Below, piece after piece: positions 1 to 6,003 of a stretch of 7,586 nucleotides of DNA. The notes under the pieces are model-generated. The model saw nothing but the letters and a program-made list of their open reading frames with translations, did not search any database and had not been told where the DNA came from. Source of the DNA: Verrucomicrobiales bacterium. GTDB lineage: Bacteria > Verrucomicrobiota > Verrucomicrobiia > Limisphaerales > UBA9464. Every line of letters starts with the position of its first letter. The stretch's first letter is position 1. The DNA lies in assembly GCA_003445095.1 (NCBI GenBank), contig DLVS01000126.1, forward strand, positions 4,563-12,148, read 5' to 3'. Made by a program: the position numbers and the translations under genes.

Positions 1-778
1 GGCGCCCACCGGCCATGGGCCGACCGTGAACCCAAAGCAACACGAGGTAAGCGCACCAGACCACCAACGACCACACTACTTTGGGGTCGCCGGACAAATA
101 GTATCCGCGCTGTTCTCGGAGCCACCAGACCCCGACGAGTAGCCCGGCGGTAAGCAGCCCCAAGCCCACCCACAGCAGGGCCTGAGTGACCCTCTCCATT
201 CGTTGAATCGGCGGCAACAGAGCCAAAACGGCGCGCGTCTTGTCGAACTTGAGGTTGTGTTCTTGCGACAGGTACATCAGCGCCGCAATGGCGCCCAAGC
301 CAAATGCCCCGTAAGCCAGCAAGATCGAAGCCGCATGGAGACTCTCCCAGCCGTGGACGAACGCAGGTTTAGGCCCTCGTTCGTCCAGCAGGGGGAACAG
401 CGCGAATACTCCCAAGGCTAACAAAAGAGGCGAGGCGAACGCCCCAAGGAACCGCAGCCGGGGCCAAAGTCCCAACACGAGAAAGCTGGCTACGATCGTC
501 CAGGAAATGAACATCGTCGCTTCGAACAAGTTGTTGATCGGGCAGCGATCAATGGAGAAGCCACGCAGAAACATCGCCGCCGTGTGCAAAACGGCCCCCA
601 CCACCAAGACACTGTAGAGAACCCAATCATCGCGCCGAAATCCGCGCCGCCAGAGCAGCACGGAGTAGGCGGCCCCCACGCCATAAACGAGGACAGCCAC
701 GGCGAACCAACTTCGATCCGTCAACCCCAACACCGGGCCAACGTACCGACCCCAGCCGCCTTGTCCAAGCCAGGGCAT
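1..778 (-). CDS. ccsA: Cytochrome c assembly protein, CcsA/HemX type (partial, C-terminus off the left edge)
   Basis: The frame is open from an ATG at 778 (in-frame TGA upstream at 809-811) to the left edge, giving 259 residues. The protein is very hydrophobic, with about seven membrane segments near residues 23-42, 51-72, 82-104, 109-130, 146-170, 200-219 and 235-250. Family marks are a histidine in a membrane segment (LHTAAMFLRGF, His65), the NNLFEATMFISW stretch (82-93) resembling the NLYESLxFxSW of CcsA proteins, a second histidine in WESLHAASILLAYGAFG (His148), and GDPKVVWSLVVWCAYLVLL (230-248) matching the DPKExWSLxxWxxY block. Known family members sit in the cytoplasmic membrane and handle haem for cytochrome c maturation; HemX-like relatives are linked to haem synthesis. 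The usual WxWDPK tryptophans are replaced here (YYLSGDPK), which leans towards the HemX-like branch. Family lengths are commonly near 270-320 residues, so little is missing. It is transcribed divergently from ytcA-mdtN. Confidence 0.88.
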   Translation of the reverse strand, partial: MPWLGQGGWGRYVGPVLGLTDRSWFAVAVLVYGVGAAYSVLLWRRGFRRDDWVLYSVLVVGAVLHTAAMFLRGFSIDRCPINNLFEATMFISWTIVASFLVLGLWPRLRFLGAFASPLLLALGVFALFPLLDERGPKPAFVHGWESLHAASILLAYGAFGLGAIAALMYLSQEHNLKFDKTRAVLALLPPIQRMERVTQALLWVGLGLLTAGLLVGVWWLREQRGYYLSGDPKVVWSLVVWCAYLVLLWVHGRPMAGGR

Positions 779-806
779 GAACTCGCAACATTCGCCATGC
801 GAGTTC
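779..806 (-). promoter_or_regulatory. Inverted repeat / 5'UTR hairpin abutting the ccsA start codon
   Basis: GAACTCGCA (779-787) and TGCGAGTTC (798-806) form a perfect 9-bp inverted repeat around a 10-nt centre. On the ccsA strand the second arm ends directly before the ATG at 778-776, and the AU of the start codon could extend the stem past a one-base bulge. In RNA this would fold the whole region where a ribosome binding site should lie. As DNA it could instead be a dimeric regulator's operator. The symmetry is directly visible; either role is inference. Confidence 0.5.
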
Positions 807-871
807 GATCAGGCCAACCATCGCCGTGGGCAGCGTTCACTGGAGGAATCACCCCGAATCGGGATGCGACG

Positions 872-901
872 TTGACGTGCCCGGATCGAATCTTGAATTA
901 T
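872..901 (+). promoter_or_regulatory. Candidate sigma70-type promoter for ytcA-mdtN
   Basis: TTGACG at 872-877 matches five of six bases of the -35 consensus. An 18-bp spacer leads to AATTAT at 896-901, which matches four of six -10 bases. It points right and lies 55 bp upstream of the ytcA ATG, in the only intergenic space before the two genes. An 11-bp odd palindrome (CCCGA-A-TCGGG, 853-863) lies just upstream of the -35. Only base matching supports this call, and the -10 box is weak. Confidence 0.35.
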
Positions 902-956
902 CCGCGCGCCAACGCCAATCGATCCGGCCCCAGACACCACCGCACCATTCGGTCGA

Positions 957-1223
957 ATGATAAAGCTGCCCGCTCCCCCTGTATTTGCGCTGGTGTTGGT
1001 CGTGCCGCTTACCACCGGATGCGACCCCGTCGTCAACTTCTATGGCTCGTTCTTCCCCGCCTGGGTAATTTGCTTGGTGCTGGGAATATTGTTTACGTCG
1101 TTGCTTCGCTGGCTATTCGCGGCCACCCGAATCGAGCGTCACTTGGGCCCGTTAGTGCTGATTTATCCCGCCTTGGCCCTTTCGCTGACGTGTGCAGTTT
1201 GGCTGGGGTTGTTCGGACCGTAA
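957..1223 (+). CDS. ytcA: YtcA-like small membrane lipoprotein
   Basis: This 88-residue protein starts with a lipoprotein-type signal (Lys3, hydrophobic stretch 8-18, then TTGC with Cys22 as the lipidation site). The mature part has the PVVNFYGSFFPAWVICL block (24-40), like the G-x-Y-x-P-x-W-F/V motif I associate with the YtcA family, then two membrane segments (about 36-56 and 63-86) separated by the charged loop TRIERH. Asp23 right after the lipidated Cys is the inner-membrane retention residue known from E. coli. In E. coli ytcA precedes mdtN in the ytcA-mdtNOP drug-efflux locus, and here an HlyD/MdtN adaptor follows after 4 bp, which is strong context support. The exact role of YtcA is not known; a small accessory subunit of the efflux pump is the reasonable inference. 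No Shine-Dalgarno is visible before the ATG. The lipobox has Leu at -4 rather than -3. Confidence 0.8.
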   Translation: MIKLPAPPVFALVLVVPLTTGCDPVVNFYGSFFPAWVICLVLGILFTSLLRWLFAATRIERHLGPLVLIYPALALSLTCAVWLGLFGP

Positions 1224-1227
1224 CTCC

Positions 1228-2268
1228 ATGACCGAGACTCAAGATCCTCCCGTGCTTCGTTTCGTCGGACGAATCCTCGGAATTGCAATTCTGATGGGAG
1301 CGGTCGCCTTGGCGTACTACGTGACGCGACTGAATTTCCATCATCCGCGGACCGATGACGCTGAAGTGCGGGCCAACCTCGTCGGGATCGCACCCCATGT
1401 GGCCGGACCGCTCATCGAACTCCACGTGGTGGACAACCAGGAGGTAAAACAAGGCGACCTCCTTTTTGTGATTGATCCACAACCATACGAAGCGGCGCTC
1501 GCCGGAGCGCAAGCCGCGCTGCTTTTGGCCAAAAGCGAACTCAGTGCGATGTCTAATTCCGTCAGCAGCGCCGTGGCTGCGGTCGCCGCGCGGGAGGCGG
1601 ACCTCGTCCTCGCGAACAGCGATCTGAATCGGTATCTACCCTTGCTCAAGGACCAGGCGATCGACGTCGGGACGGTGGACCTGGCCCGCGCGCGGCAGCG
1701 GACTGCGACCGCCCAATTGGAAGAGGCACGTCAGACATTGCTCCAACAGCAGAATTTGCTGGGGCAGTTCGGCAGCCTCAATGCCCGGATTAGCGCGGCG
1801 GAGTCCACGGTTACGGCCGCGCGTCTAAACGTGGATTACTGTCGCGTTCACGCGCCGTTCACGGCTCGAGTCGCCAACCTGAATATCGCCGTGGGCCAAT
1901 ATGCGCAGATCGGTCAACCCCTGTTCGTCTTAGTGGACACGGAGCGTTGGTATGTGATCGCCAACTTCCGCGAGACTTATCTGGAGTCCCTCCAGGCGGG
2001 GCTCGAGACCGACGTTTTTCTCATGGCGTATCCCGGCGCACGATTCCGCGGGACGATCCAGGGCGTCGGCTGGGCGGTTCGAGTTGCTGATGGATCGGCA
2101 GCCGGCGCGCTGGCCGACGTCAGGCCAACCCTGAACTGGGTTCGACTCGCGCAACGCATTCCGGTGCGAATCAACCTGGAAAATTCCGATACCCAGCGAC
2201 CATTTCGGATGGGCATGAGCGCCGTGGTCACCGTTCAGCCTCGGTCGGCAAAGTCCTCCGCCCGTTGA
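1228..2268 (+). CDS. mdtN: HlyD-family periplasmic adaptor (membrane fusion protein), MdtN/EmrA-like
   Basis: This 346-residue protein is close to the length of E. coli MdtN. It has a short cytoplasmic N-terminus, one membrane anchor (about 13-32), the TDDAEV motif (42-47) typical of this subfamily, and a first lipoyl half-domain (about 48-87, with VAGPLIELHVVDNQEVKQG). An alanine- and glutamine-rich alpha-helical hairpin or coiled coil follows (about 88-200), then the second lipoyl half with RVHAPFTARV (206-215) and a C-terminal beta-barrel with TERWYVIANF. Such adaptors join an inner-membrane pump to an outer-membrane channel. I start it at the ATG 4 bp after the ytcA stop; an earlier in-frame ATG at 1192 lies inside ytcA and would add 12 residues without family character. 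No Shine-Dalgarno is visible, so coupling to ytcA translation is likely. The pump (FUSC-type MdtO) and channel (MdtP) are not adjacent, because the next gene is on the opposite strand after 20 bp. Confidence 0.9.
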   Translation: MTETQDPPVLRFVGRILGIAILMGAVALAYYVTRLNFHHPRTDDAEVRANLVGIAPHVAGPLIELHVVDNQEVKQGDLLFVIDPQPYEAALAGAQAALLLAKSELSAMSNSVSSAVAAVAAREADLVLANSDLNRYLPLLKDQAIDVGTVDLARARQRTATAQLEEARQTLLQQQNLLGQFGSLNARISAAESTVTAARLNVDYCRVHAPFTARVANLNIAVGQYAQIGQPLFVLVDTERWYVIANFRETYLESLQAGLETDVFLMAYPGARFRGTIQGVGWAVRVADGSAAGALADVRPTLNWVRLAQRIPVRINLENSDTQRPFRMGMSAVVTVQPRSAKSSAR

Positions 2269-2288
2269 GGAATTGCCGCGGGCCAATC

Positions 2289-3125
2289 TCACTGATTCCT
2301 TACCGAGGTCCGCTCCGAGAGCCAGATCATGTCTTTGTTGTTGGGCGACGCGACGTTGAGCGGCATCTCGTAGAATTTCACCGGTTGGACCGTGCGCGGA
2401 TCCACCCATTTGCGGATTTCCGCGTGGCCGTCGGCAAACGAAATTCCCGCCGCCCGATTATGATAGCTCGCCGGATAATCGATGATCCGCGCCGCGCCCG
2501 GGTTCTCCACCATCATGTTGGCGAAGCCACCCGCATTGATGCTGTCGGGATGTTCGTCCAAAAGGACCCACAACTGGCTGGCGCCGACCGCCGCGAGATC
2601 CGTGCTCTTGTAGAAGGTCTTATAACGCTTTTGGTTCGACACCATGCTCGAACCCGGCGGCAGCCATTCGCCCGGACCTCCCATCGCCTGGCTCATCCCC
2701 ATACTGCGGACTCGCGCATATTTCTTTCCGCCCAGGTTAATCTTACTGAGATCGGCCGGACACTTGTACACGCCGCCCGTCTGCAAATACCGGGCGAATT
2801 TCGAGTTCGTCTCGCTCATGATCATCAGCATGTTGGTGTTGTCGCTGGGATATGGCCCGGGCCAACCCAACCAACCGCCCACCCATTGATACGGCTCATC
2901 GCGCGAGTTCCCCGGCGCGGTCAGGCGATCACCGTTGTCCCCCGGGTACATGATGTGGGCGAGTTGCAATTGCTTCAGGTTACTCAAGCAGGCAATACCC
3001 TGGGCTTTGGTCTTAGCCTTCGAAAGCGCGGGAAGAAGCATTCCTGCGAGAATCGCGATGATCGCAATCACGACCAGCAACTCGATCAATGTAAAGGCGC
3101 TGGCGGTTCGTCGGTTGAGCTTCAT
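2289..3125 (-). CDS. Prepilin-like protein with N-terminal methylation motif and C-terminal H-X9-DG domain
   Basis: This 278-residue protein has a short basic leader ([10 protein letters not shown]) followed by [18 protein letters not shown], the class III (type IV pilin/pseudopilin) signal with Glu at +5. Prepilin peptidase should cleave between Ala10 and Phe11; Ala instead of the usual Gly at -1 is tolerated. Then come [10 protein letters not shown] and [11 protein letters not shown], common in Verrucomicrobiota, a small globular domain with a CPAD motif, and H222-X9-D232-G233 followed by HAEIRKW. That matches the prepilin-type processing-associated H-X9-DG domain common in Planctomycetes and Verrucomicrobia. 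The open frame extends upstream to 3236, but the ATG at 3125 gives the canonical short leader, so I chose it. No Shine-Dalgarno is seen. The protein should be anchored in the inner membrane by its hydrophobic helix; its function, whether pilus, type II secretion-like or surface, is not established. It converges on mdtN. Confidence 0.92.
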   Translation of the reverse strand: MKLNRRTASAFTLIELLVVIAIIAILAGMLLPALSKAKTKAQGIACLSNLKQLQLAHIMYPGDNGDRLTAPGNSRDEPYQWVGGWLGWPGPYPSDNTNMLMIMSETNSKFARYLQTGGVYKCPADLSKINLGGKKYARVRSMGMSQAMGGPGEWLPPGSSMVSNQKRYKTFYKSTDLAAVGASQLWVLLDEHPDSINAGGFANMMVENPGAARIIDYPASYHNRAAGISFADGHAEIRKWVDPRTVQPVKFYEMPLNVASPNNKDMIWLSERTSVRNQ

Positions 3126-3312
3126 GACCCAAAATTTAGGATGCCAATTCAAGAAGGCCAACGAACAATTGAACGGCGCGGAATACTCGATAGTTCCTCT
3201 CATCCAAGTTCCGCCGGACCGAGATCGCCCCAACATTTTCCCTCGACCGACCTGGGGTTTTATTTCTGACTTCAGCGGAAACCTTTCGTGACCGACTTTT
3301 GGCGCGCCCCTG
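3126..3312. other. Divergent intergenic region between a prepilin-like gene and nuoD
   Basis: These 187 bp separate two divergent genes, so promoters for both are expected here. On the minus strand TTGGCC, 17 bp and TAAATT fit sigma70 spacing, but the -10 lies only 7 bp before the prepilin ATG, which would imply a leaderless mRNA; the match is only 4/6 for each box. I see no convincing promoter facing nuoD and no Shine-Dalgarno before either start. No gene is supported. Confidence 0.4.
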
Positions 3313-4485
3313 ATGATGATTCCGGCCGTGCAACCTTCCGCCGCCTCGTTTCAGCCGCGATTCGGACCTGACGGTTCGGAGCTCGACGGCGAACTGTTGG
3401 AGGTTTCGCTCGGGCCGCAGCATCCCAGCACCCACGGCGTCTTCCGGATGGACGCGACTCTGGACGGTGAGCGAGTGGTGAAATTAAAGCCAGTCTTCGG
3501 CTATCTCCACCGAAACCACGAGAAGATCGCGGAAGGCGCCAGTTATTTGGCCGCGATGCCGTACACTGATCGGCTCGACTATTTTTGCTCGCTCACCACC
3601 AACTGGGCTTATTCGTTGACGGTGGAGAAGCTGGCCGGGCTCGCGGTTCCGGAACGCGCCGAATATCTGCGCGTCATCACTGCAGAACTGACGCGGCTGC
3701 AGAATCACGCCTGCGTCTCCGGTTTTTTGCTCCAAGACATGGGCGCATTGGGGACGCCGCTCATGTACGCCTTTCGGGAGCGGGAGAAGATTCTCGATTT
3801 GTTCGAAGCGCTGACCGGCGCCCGCATGATGTGCAATTACATGCGGTTTGGCGGCTGTCGCAACGACGCGCCAGCGGGTTGGCTGGAGGCGGCGCGTACG
3901 TGCGTGGCGGCTTTCCCCAAATTTCTCGACGAGTTCGAAGCGCTCCTCACCACCAACGAAATCCTCCTCGCGCGCACCCAAGGAGTCGGCGCCCTCACTC
4001 CGGAGCTCGCGGTCAACGCGGGCATCACGGGGCCCATGCTCCGGGCCTCTGGGGTGAACTATGATATTCGCAAAGTAGATCGGTACGGGATCTACGACCG
4101 CTTCGAGTTTCGGATTCCGTTGGGCGAGCATGGCGACGTTTACGACCGCTACATGATTCGCGTTCTGGAGATGCGCGAGTCACTGAAGATCCTGGAGCAG
4201 GCACTTGAGGCAATTCCCGAGGGACCGATTGTGGATCCCAAGGCGAAATTGCGCGGGTTCCGTCCCAAGCCTGGCGAAGCATACGGGCGGATCGAATCCC
4301 CCAAGGGTGAGCTTGGGTTTTACCTGATCAGTGATGGCGGGCCGAATCCGTATCGGTACCGCATTCGCCCGCCCAGTTTCATCAATCTTACCGTGCTCGA
4401 AGACATGTGCTTGGGTCGCACGATTGCTGATGTCGTGGTGATTCTAGGCAGCGTGGACATCGTCATGGGGGAGGTGGATCGCTGA
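3313..4485 (+). CDS. nuoD: NADH-quinone oxidoreductase subunit D (complex I 49-kDa-type subunit), solitary
   Basis: This 390-residue NuoD/Nqo4 homologue is identified by [12 protein letters not shown] (34-45), [13 protein letters not shown] (63-75), YTDRLDY (84-90), [48 protein letters not shown] and the C-terminal [12 protein letters not shown]. NuoD is in the peripheral arm and, with NuoB, forms the quinone pocket. By alignment from memory with Thermus Nqo4, His41 and Tyr90 correspond to the quinone-binding His38 and Tyr87, so the site looks intact. It is a stand-alone D, not a CD fusion. No nuoA, B, C or E gene is adjacent, although nuoD normally lies inside a nuo operon. Relative to Thermus and Geobacter homologues as I recall them, about 20 residues are absent between GPIVDP and GEAY (residues about 304-322), where others have a helix with an HFK motif. 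Two ATGs occur in tandem (3313, 3316) without a clear Shine-Dalgarno. A zinc-ribbon membrane protein follows after 12 bp. Confidence 0.95.
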   Translation: MMIPAVQPSAASFQPRFGPDGSELDGELLEVSLGPQHPSTHGVFRMDATLDGERVVKLKPVFGYLHRNHEKIAEGASYLAAMPYTDRLDYFCSLTTNWAYSLTVEKLAGLAVPERAEYLRVITAELTRLQNHACVSGFLLQDMGALGTPLMYAFREREKILDLFEALTGARMMCNYMRFGGCRNDAPAGWLEAARTCVAAFPKFLDEFEALLTTNEILLARTQGVGALTPELAVNAGITGPMLRASGVNYDIRKVDRYGIYDRFEFRIPLGEHGDVYDRYMIRVLEMRESLKILEQALEAIPEGPIVDPKAKLRGFRPKPGEAYGRIESPKGELGFYLISDGGPNPYRYRIRPPSFINLTVLEDMCLGRTIADVVVILGSVDIVMGEVDR

Positions 4486-4497
4486 ACTCAGATTATT

Positions 4498-5547
4498 ATG
4501 GACCTGAAAATCCTTTGTCCTTGTGGACAGAAATTCGCGTTCGAAGTCGAACCCGTGAATGGCGAAATGCCCCAGCCGGTGGAGTGTCCGGCGTGCGGCG
4601 CGGACAGCACGGGCCAAGCGAATGCCCTCATTCGTCAGGCGCTGGCCGCGTCGGCACCGGCTCCTACCGCGCCGGTGGTGCGAGTGCGGCTCAGTACGTC
4701 TGAGACACCCCATGCGACTGGACCAACCACGGACATTCCCCAACCGCCGCCCCCCAGGCCAATTCCGTCCGGCCGCCCGCGAGTTACGGCGCCGGTGGCC
4801 GCTCCCGCACCGGCCGAGGATAAGGAGAGCTGGTTGGCGTTTGCCAAATCGGCCGCTTGGATCGTCGTCGTTTCATTGGTTGCGTTTTATGCCTGCGTAG
4901 CTCGTGTGCGGCGCCAAATGCGCTTCGCCACAGAGGCCGACAAGATCACCGCCGCTGCCTTTGCCCCGTGGACATTACCCGATGACGACGGAATGCGGTT
5001 ATTGGTGAAAGGTACGAACGACGCCGCGGTGGTCCAATTGACCGTAAATTACTGGCGGGACGTGCAGAAGAAATCGCTCACCCCCACCCGAGTCACGACC
5101 GCGGGGGCGCTGGACTCGGGGCGCTTCGTGGTCAACGCACCCAAGGAGGGCGTGATCACGATCGATGGTCCACTCTTGTGGGAAGAGGCCGACGCCACGG
5201 CCTTAGCAGGCTTAGCCCAATATCTGTCACAGAACCTGAACACGATGACGGTCAGTGCCTCGATGGGTGACGACGCGGAGTCGGGCCGATTCGCGATCTT
5301 CGATAAGGGTCAGCGAGTATTCGCCTGTGATCGTCGGATTCGGTTTGCCAACAACACGATTGTGGAAGACGTGAAACTAGAGGGCCAACCGTGGGCGATC
5401 GCGACGGGCTACAAGCCGCGGGAGGAGAGCTGGCCCAAGTTCACGATGTACGATGCGGATGGTCTGGTGCAGCACCTAGGCTTCAAACCGCACGACTACG
5501 CGGAAACGGATCCGGCAACCGTTTTGCGGGAGCCGCGCGCGCGGTAG
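4498..5547 (+). CDS. Unrecognised membrane protein with N-terminal zinc ribbon, proline-rich linker and one membrane helix
   Basis: This 349-residue protein belongs to no family I can name. Residues 1-34 look like a zinc ribbon: ILCPCGQKF with Cys7 and Cys9, then VECPACG with Cys30 and Cys33, a CxC-x20-CxxC metal site. Residues 50-107 are a low-complexity Pro/Ala/Thr linker (including PQPPPPRPIP). One membrane helix lies at about 117-135 (AWIVVVSLVAFYACVA), followed by the basic stretch RVRRQ. Residues 141-349 form a soluble domain without recognised motifs. The linker carries few acidic residues, and the positive RVRRQ after the helix does not fix topology clearly. The gene starts 12 bp after nuoD on the same strand and is probably co-transcribed with it; no Shine-Dalgarno lies at proper distance (a GAGGTGG is 20 bp upstream, within nuoD). 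Short N-terminal ribbons of this style occur, from memory, on varied Verrucomicrobiota proteins, so the ribbon does not define function. Confidence 0.85.
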   Translation: MDLKILCPCGQKFAFEVEPVNGEMPQPVECPACGADSTGQANALIRQALAASAPAPTAPVVRVRLSTSETPHATGPTTDIPQPPPPRPIPSGRPRVTAPVAAPAPAEDKESWLAFAKSAAWIVVVSLVAFYACVARVRRQMRFATEADKITAAAFAPWTLPDDDGMRLLVKGTNDAAVVQLTVNYWRDVQKKSLTPTRVTTAGALDSGRFVVNAPKEGVITIDGPLLWEEADATALAGLAQYLSQNLNTMTVSASMGDDAESGRFAIFDKGQRVFACDRRIRFANNTIVEDVKLEGQPWAIATGYKPREESWPKFTMYDADGLVQHLGFKPHDYAETDPATVLREPRAR

Positions 5548-5613
5548 GAGGCGACGCGAGGAGACGCGATCGCCGCGGTGGCGCTCCAAAGGAAGTCAGA
5601 GTCTCGTCGCCTC
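5548..5613. repeat. Long imperfect inverted repeat directly after the zinc-ribbon gene
   Basis: GAGGCGACG (5548-5556) pairs perfectly with CGTCGCCTC (5605-5613), and AGAC (5562-5565) with GTCT (5601-5604), giving a 13-bp interrupted stem with a loop of about 35 nt. It begins at the first base after the TAG stop at 5545-5547. It could be an mRNA-stabilising or attenuating 3' structure or one copy of a dispersed intergenic repeat. No T-run follows, so it is not a standard intrinsic terminator. Confidence 0.45.
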
Positions 5614-5653
5614 GAACGCCTAGGAAGACTTCGCTCGGGTCGACTTGTGGCTA

Positions 5654-5670
5654 CGGGGCTGACCGCCCCG
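5654..5670. repeat. GC-rich short hairpin
   Basis: CGGGGC (5654-5659) and GCCCCG (5665-5670) form a perfect 6-bp all-GC stem around a 5-nt loop. It is followed by GC-rich sequence rather than a T-run in either direction. It may be part of a structured intergenic repeat. Confidence 0.4.
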
Positions 5671-5787
5671 CTCGGCTGTGCGATTAGAGGCTCGCGGCGC
5701 ACTAACTCGCGGACTTTCGCGTCGGATCTCAGCGCGGCTCGCCGTGCCGCGGGCATCGCGCGCGCCCGAATACTCCCGGGGATCCAA

Positions 5788-5826
5788 CGGATGTTTTGAT
5801 CCGGAGCGACCCCGGATGGGGCGCTC
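5788..5826. repeat. Two adjacent hairpins
   Basis: CGGAT-N6-ATCCG (5788-5803) directly abuts a second dyad: GAGCG (5804-5808), bulged A, CCCC (5810-5813), loop GGAT, GGGG (5818-5821), CGCTC (5822-5826). The second is a 9-bp stem with one bulge. Back-to-back hairpins suggest a structured element, but no U-tract follows on either strand. Confidence 0.4.
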
Positions 5827-5938
5827 AATGACGACTCGGCGTTCGGGTGGAGCGGGAGCAACCACCAACGGAGGCGGGCCACCTGCAGAACTAGGCGTTT
5901 TCTTCATGGAGGGAAATCATCACTGGAATGGCCGCGCA

Positions 5939-5953
5939 AACCAACTGTTGGTT
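5939..5953. repeat. 15-bp perfect odd palindrome
   Basis: AACCAAC-T-GTTGGTT is symmetric about one base at 5946. It lies 51 bp beyond the stop of the prepilin-like gene ending at 6004. As RNA it cannot form a tight hairpin at the centre without opening the innermost pairs, so a protein-binding site is at least as likely as a terminator. No T-run follows on the minus strand. Confidence 0.35.
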
Positions 5954-6003
5954 GCTGGACTTTCACCGGAAGTTACCGCGACTCGACGCCTTTCGCCGTG
6001 GGC

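Larger units (their letters stand above)
5548..6003. other. 456-bp non-coding stretch with several dyad symmetries
   Basis: The stretch lies between the 3' ends of two convergent genes. Open frames exist in it only as arginine-, serine- and alanine-rich translations with no domain character, as expected from GC-rich non-coding DNA. It holds the inverted repeat at 5548-5613, a CGGGGC-N5-GCCCCG hairpin at 5654-5670, a CTCGCGG direct repeat (5691-5697 and 5706-5712), small hairpins at 5788-5803 and 5804-5826, and an odd palindrome at 5939-5953. No T-tract makes any of these a clear intrinsic terminator. Gene remnants, tRNA or mobile-element ends were not recognised. Confidence 0.6.

Noticed and set aside
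1192..1227. Upstream in-frame ATG as the start of mdtN
   Set aside because: It would overlap the end of ytcA and add 12 residues (MQFGWGCSDRNS) unlike adaptor N-termini. The ATG at 1228 gives the usual length and membrane anchor position.
584..1231. 215-codon open frame on the plus strand
   Set aside because: It runs antisense across the start of ccsA and out of frame through ytcA. Its translation has no domain character, while both overlapped genes have clear family motifs.
2269..2288. Possible bidirectional terminator between mdtN and the convergent prepilin-like gene
   Set aside because: The best dyad (ATTGCC-GCG-GGCCAAT, 2272-2287) has a bulge and a short stem with no T-run on either side. 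It is too weak to call.
2265..3269. 334-codon open frame on the plus strand
   Set aside because: It is the antisense shadow of the prepilin-like gene at 2289-3125. It is His- and Arg-rich with no recognisable motif, and exists because of the GC-rich codon pattern.
3484..4131. 215-codon minus-strand open frame inside nuoD
   Set aside because: It is antisense to strongly conserved NuoD coding sequence and its translation shows no family features.
4468..4478. GGGGGAGGTGG as a Shine-Dalgarno for the zinc-ribbon gene
   Set aside because: It lies about 20 bp before the ATG at 4498, too far for normal use, and it encodes the conserved MGEVD end of NuoD.
5620..5907. 95-codon minus-strand open frame, and overlapping plus-strand frames at 5578-6103
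   Set aside because: Their translations are Arg/Ser/Ala/Pro-rich low complexity with no domain. They coincide with inverted repeats and have no ribosome binding site, so non-coding DNA explains them better.
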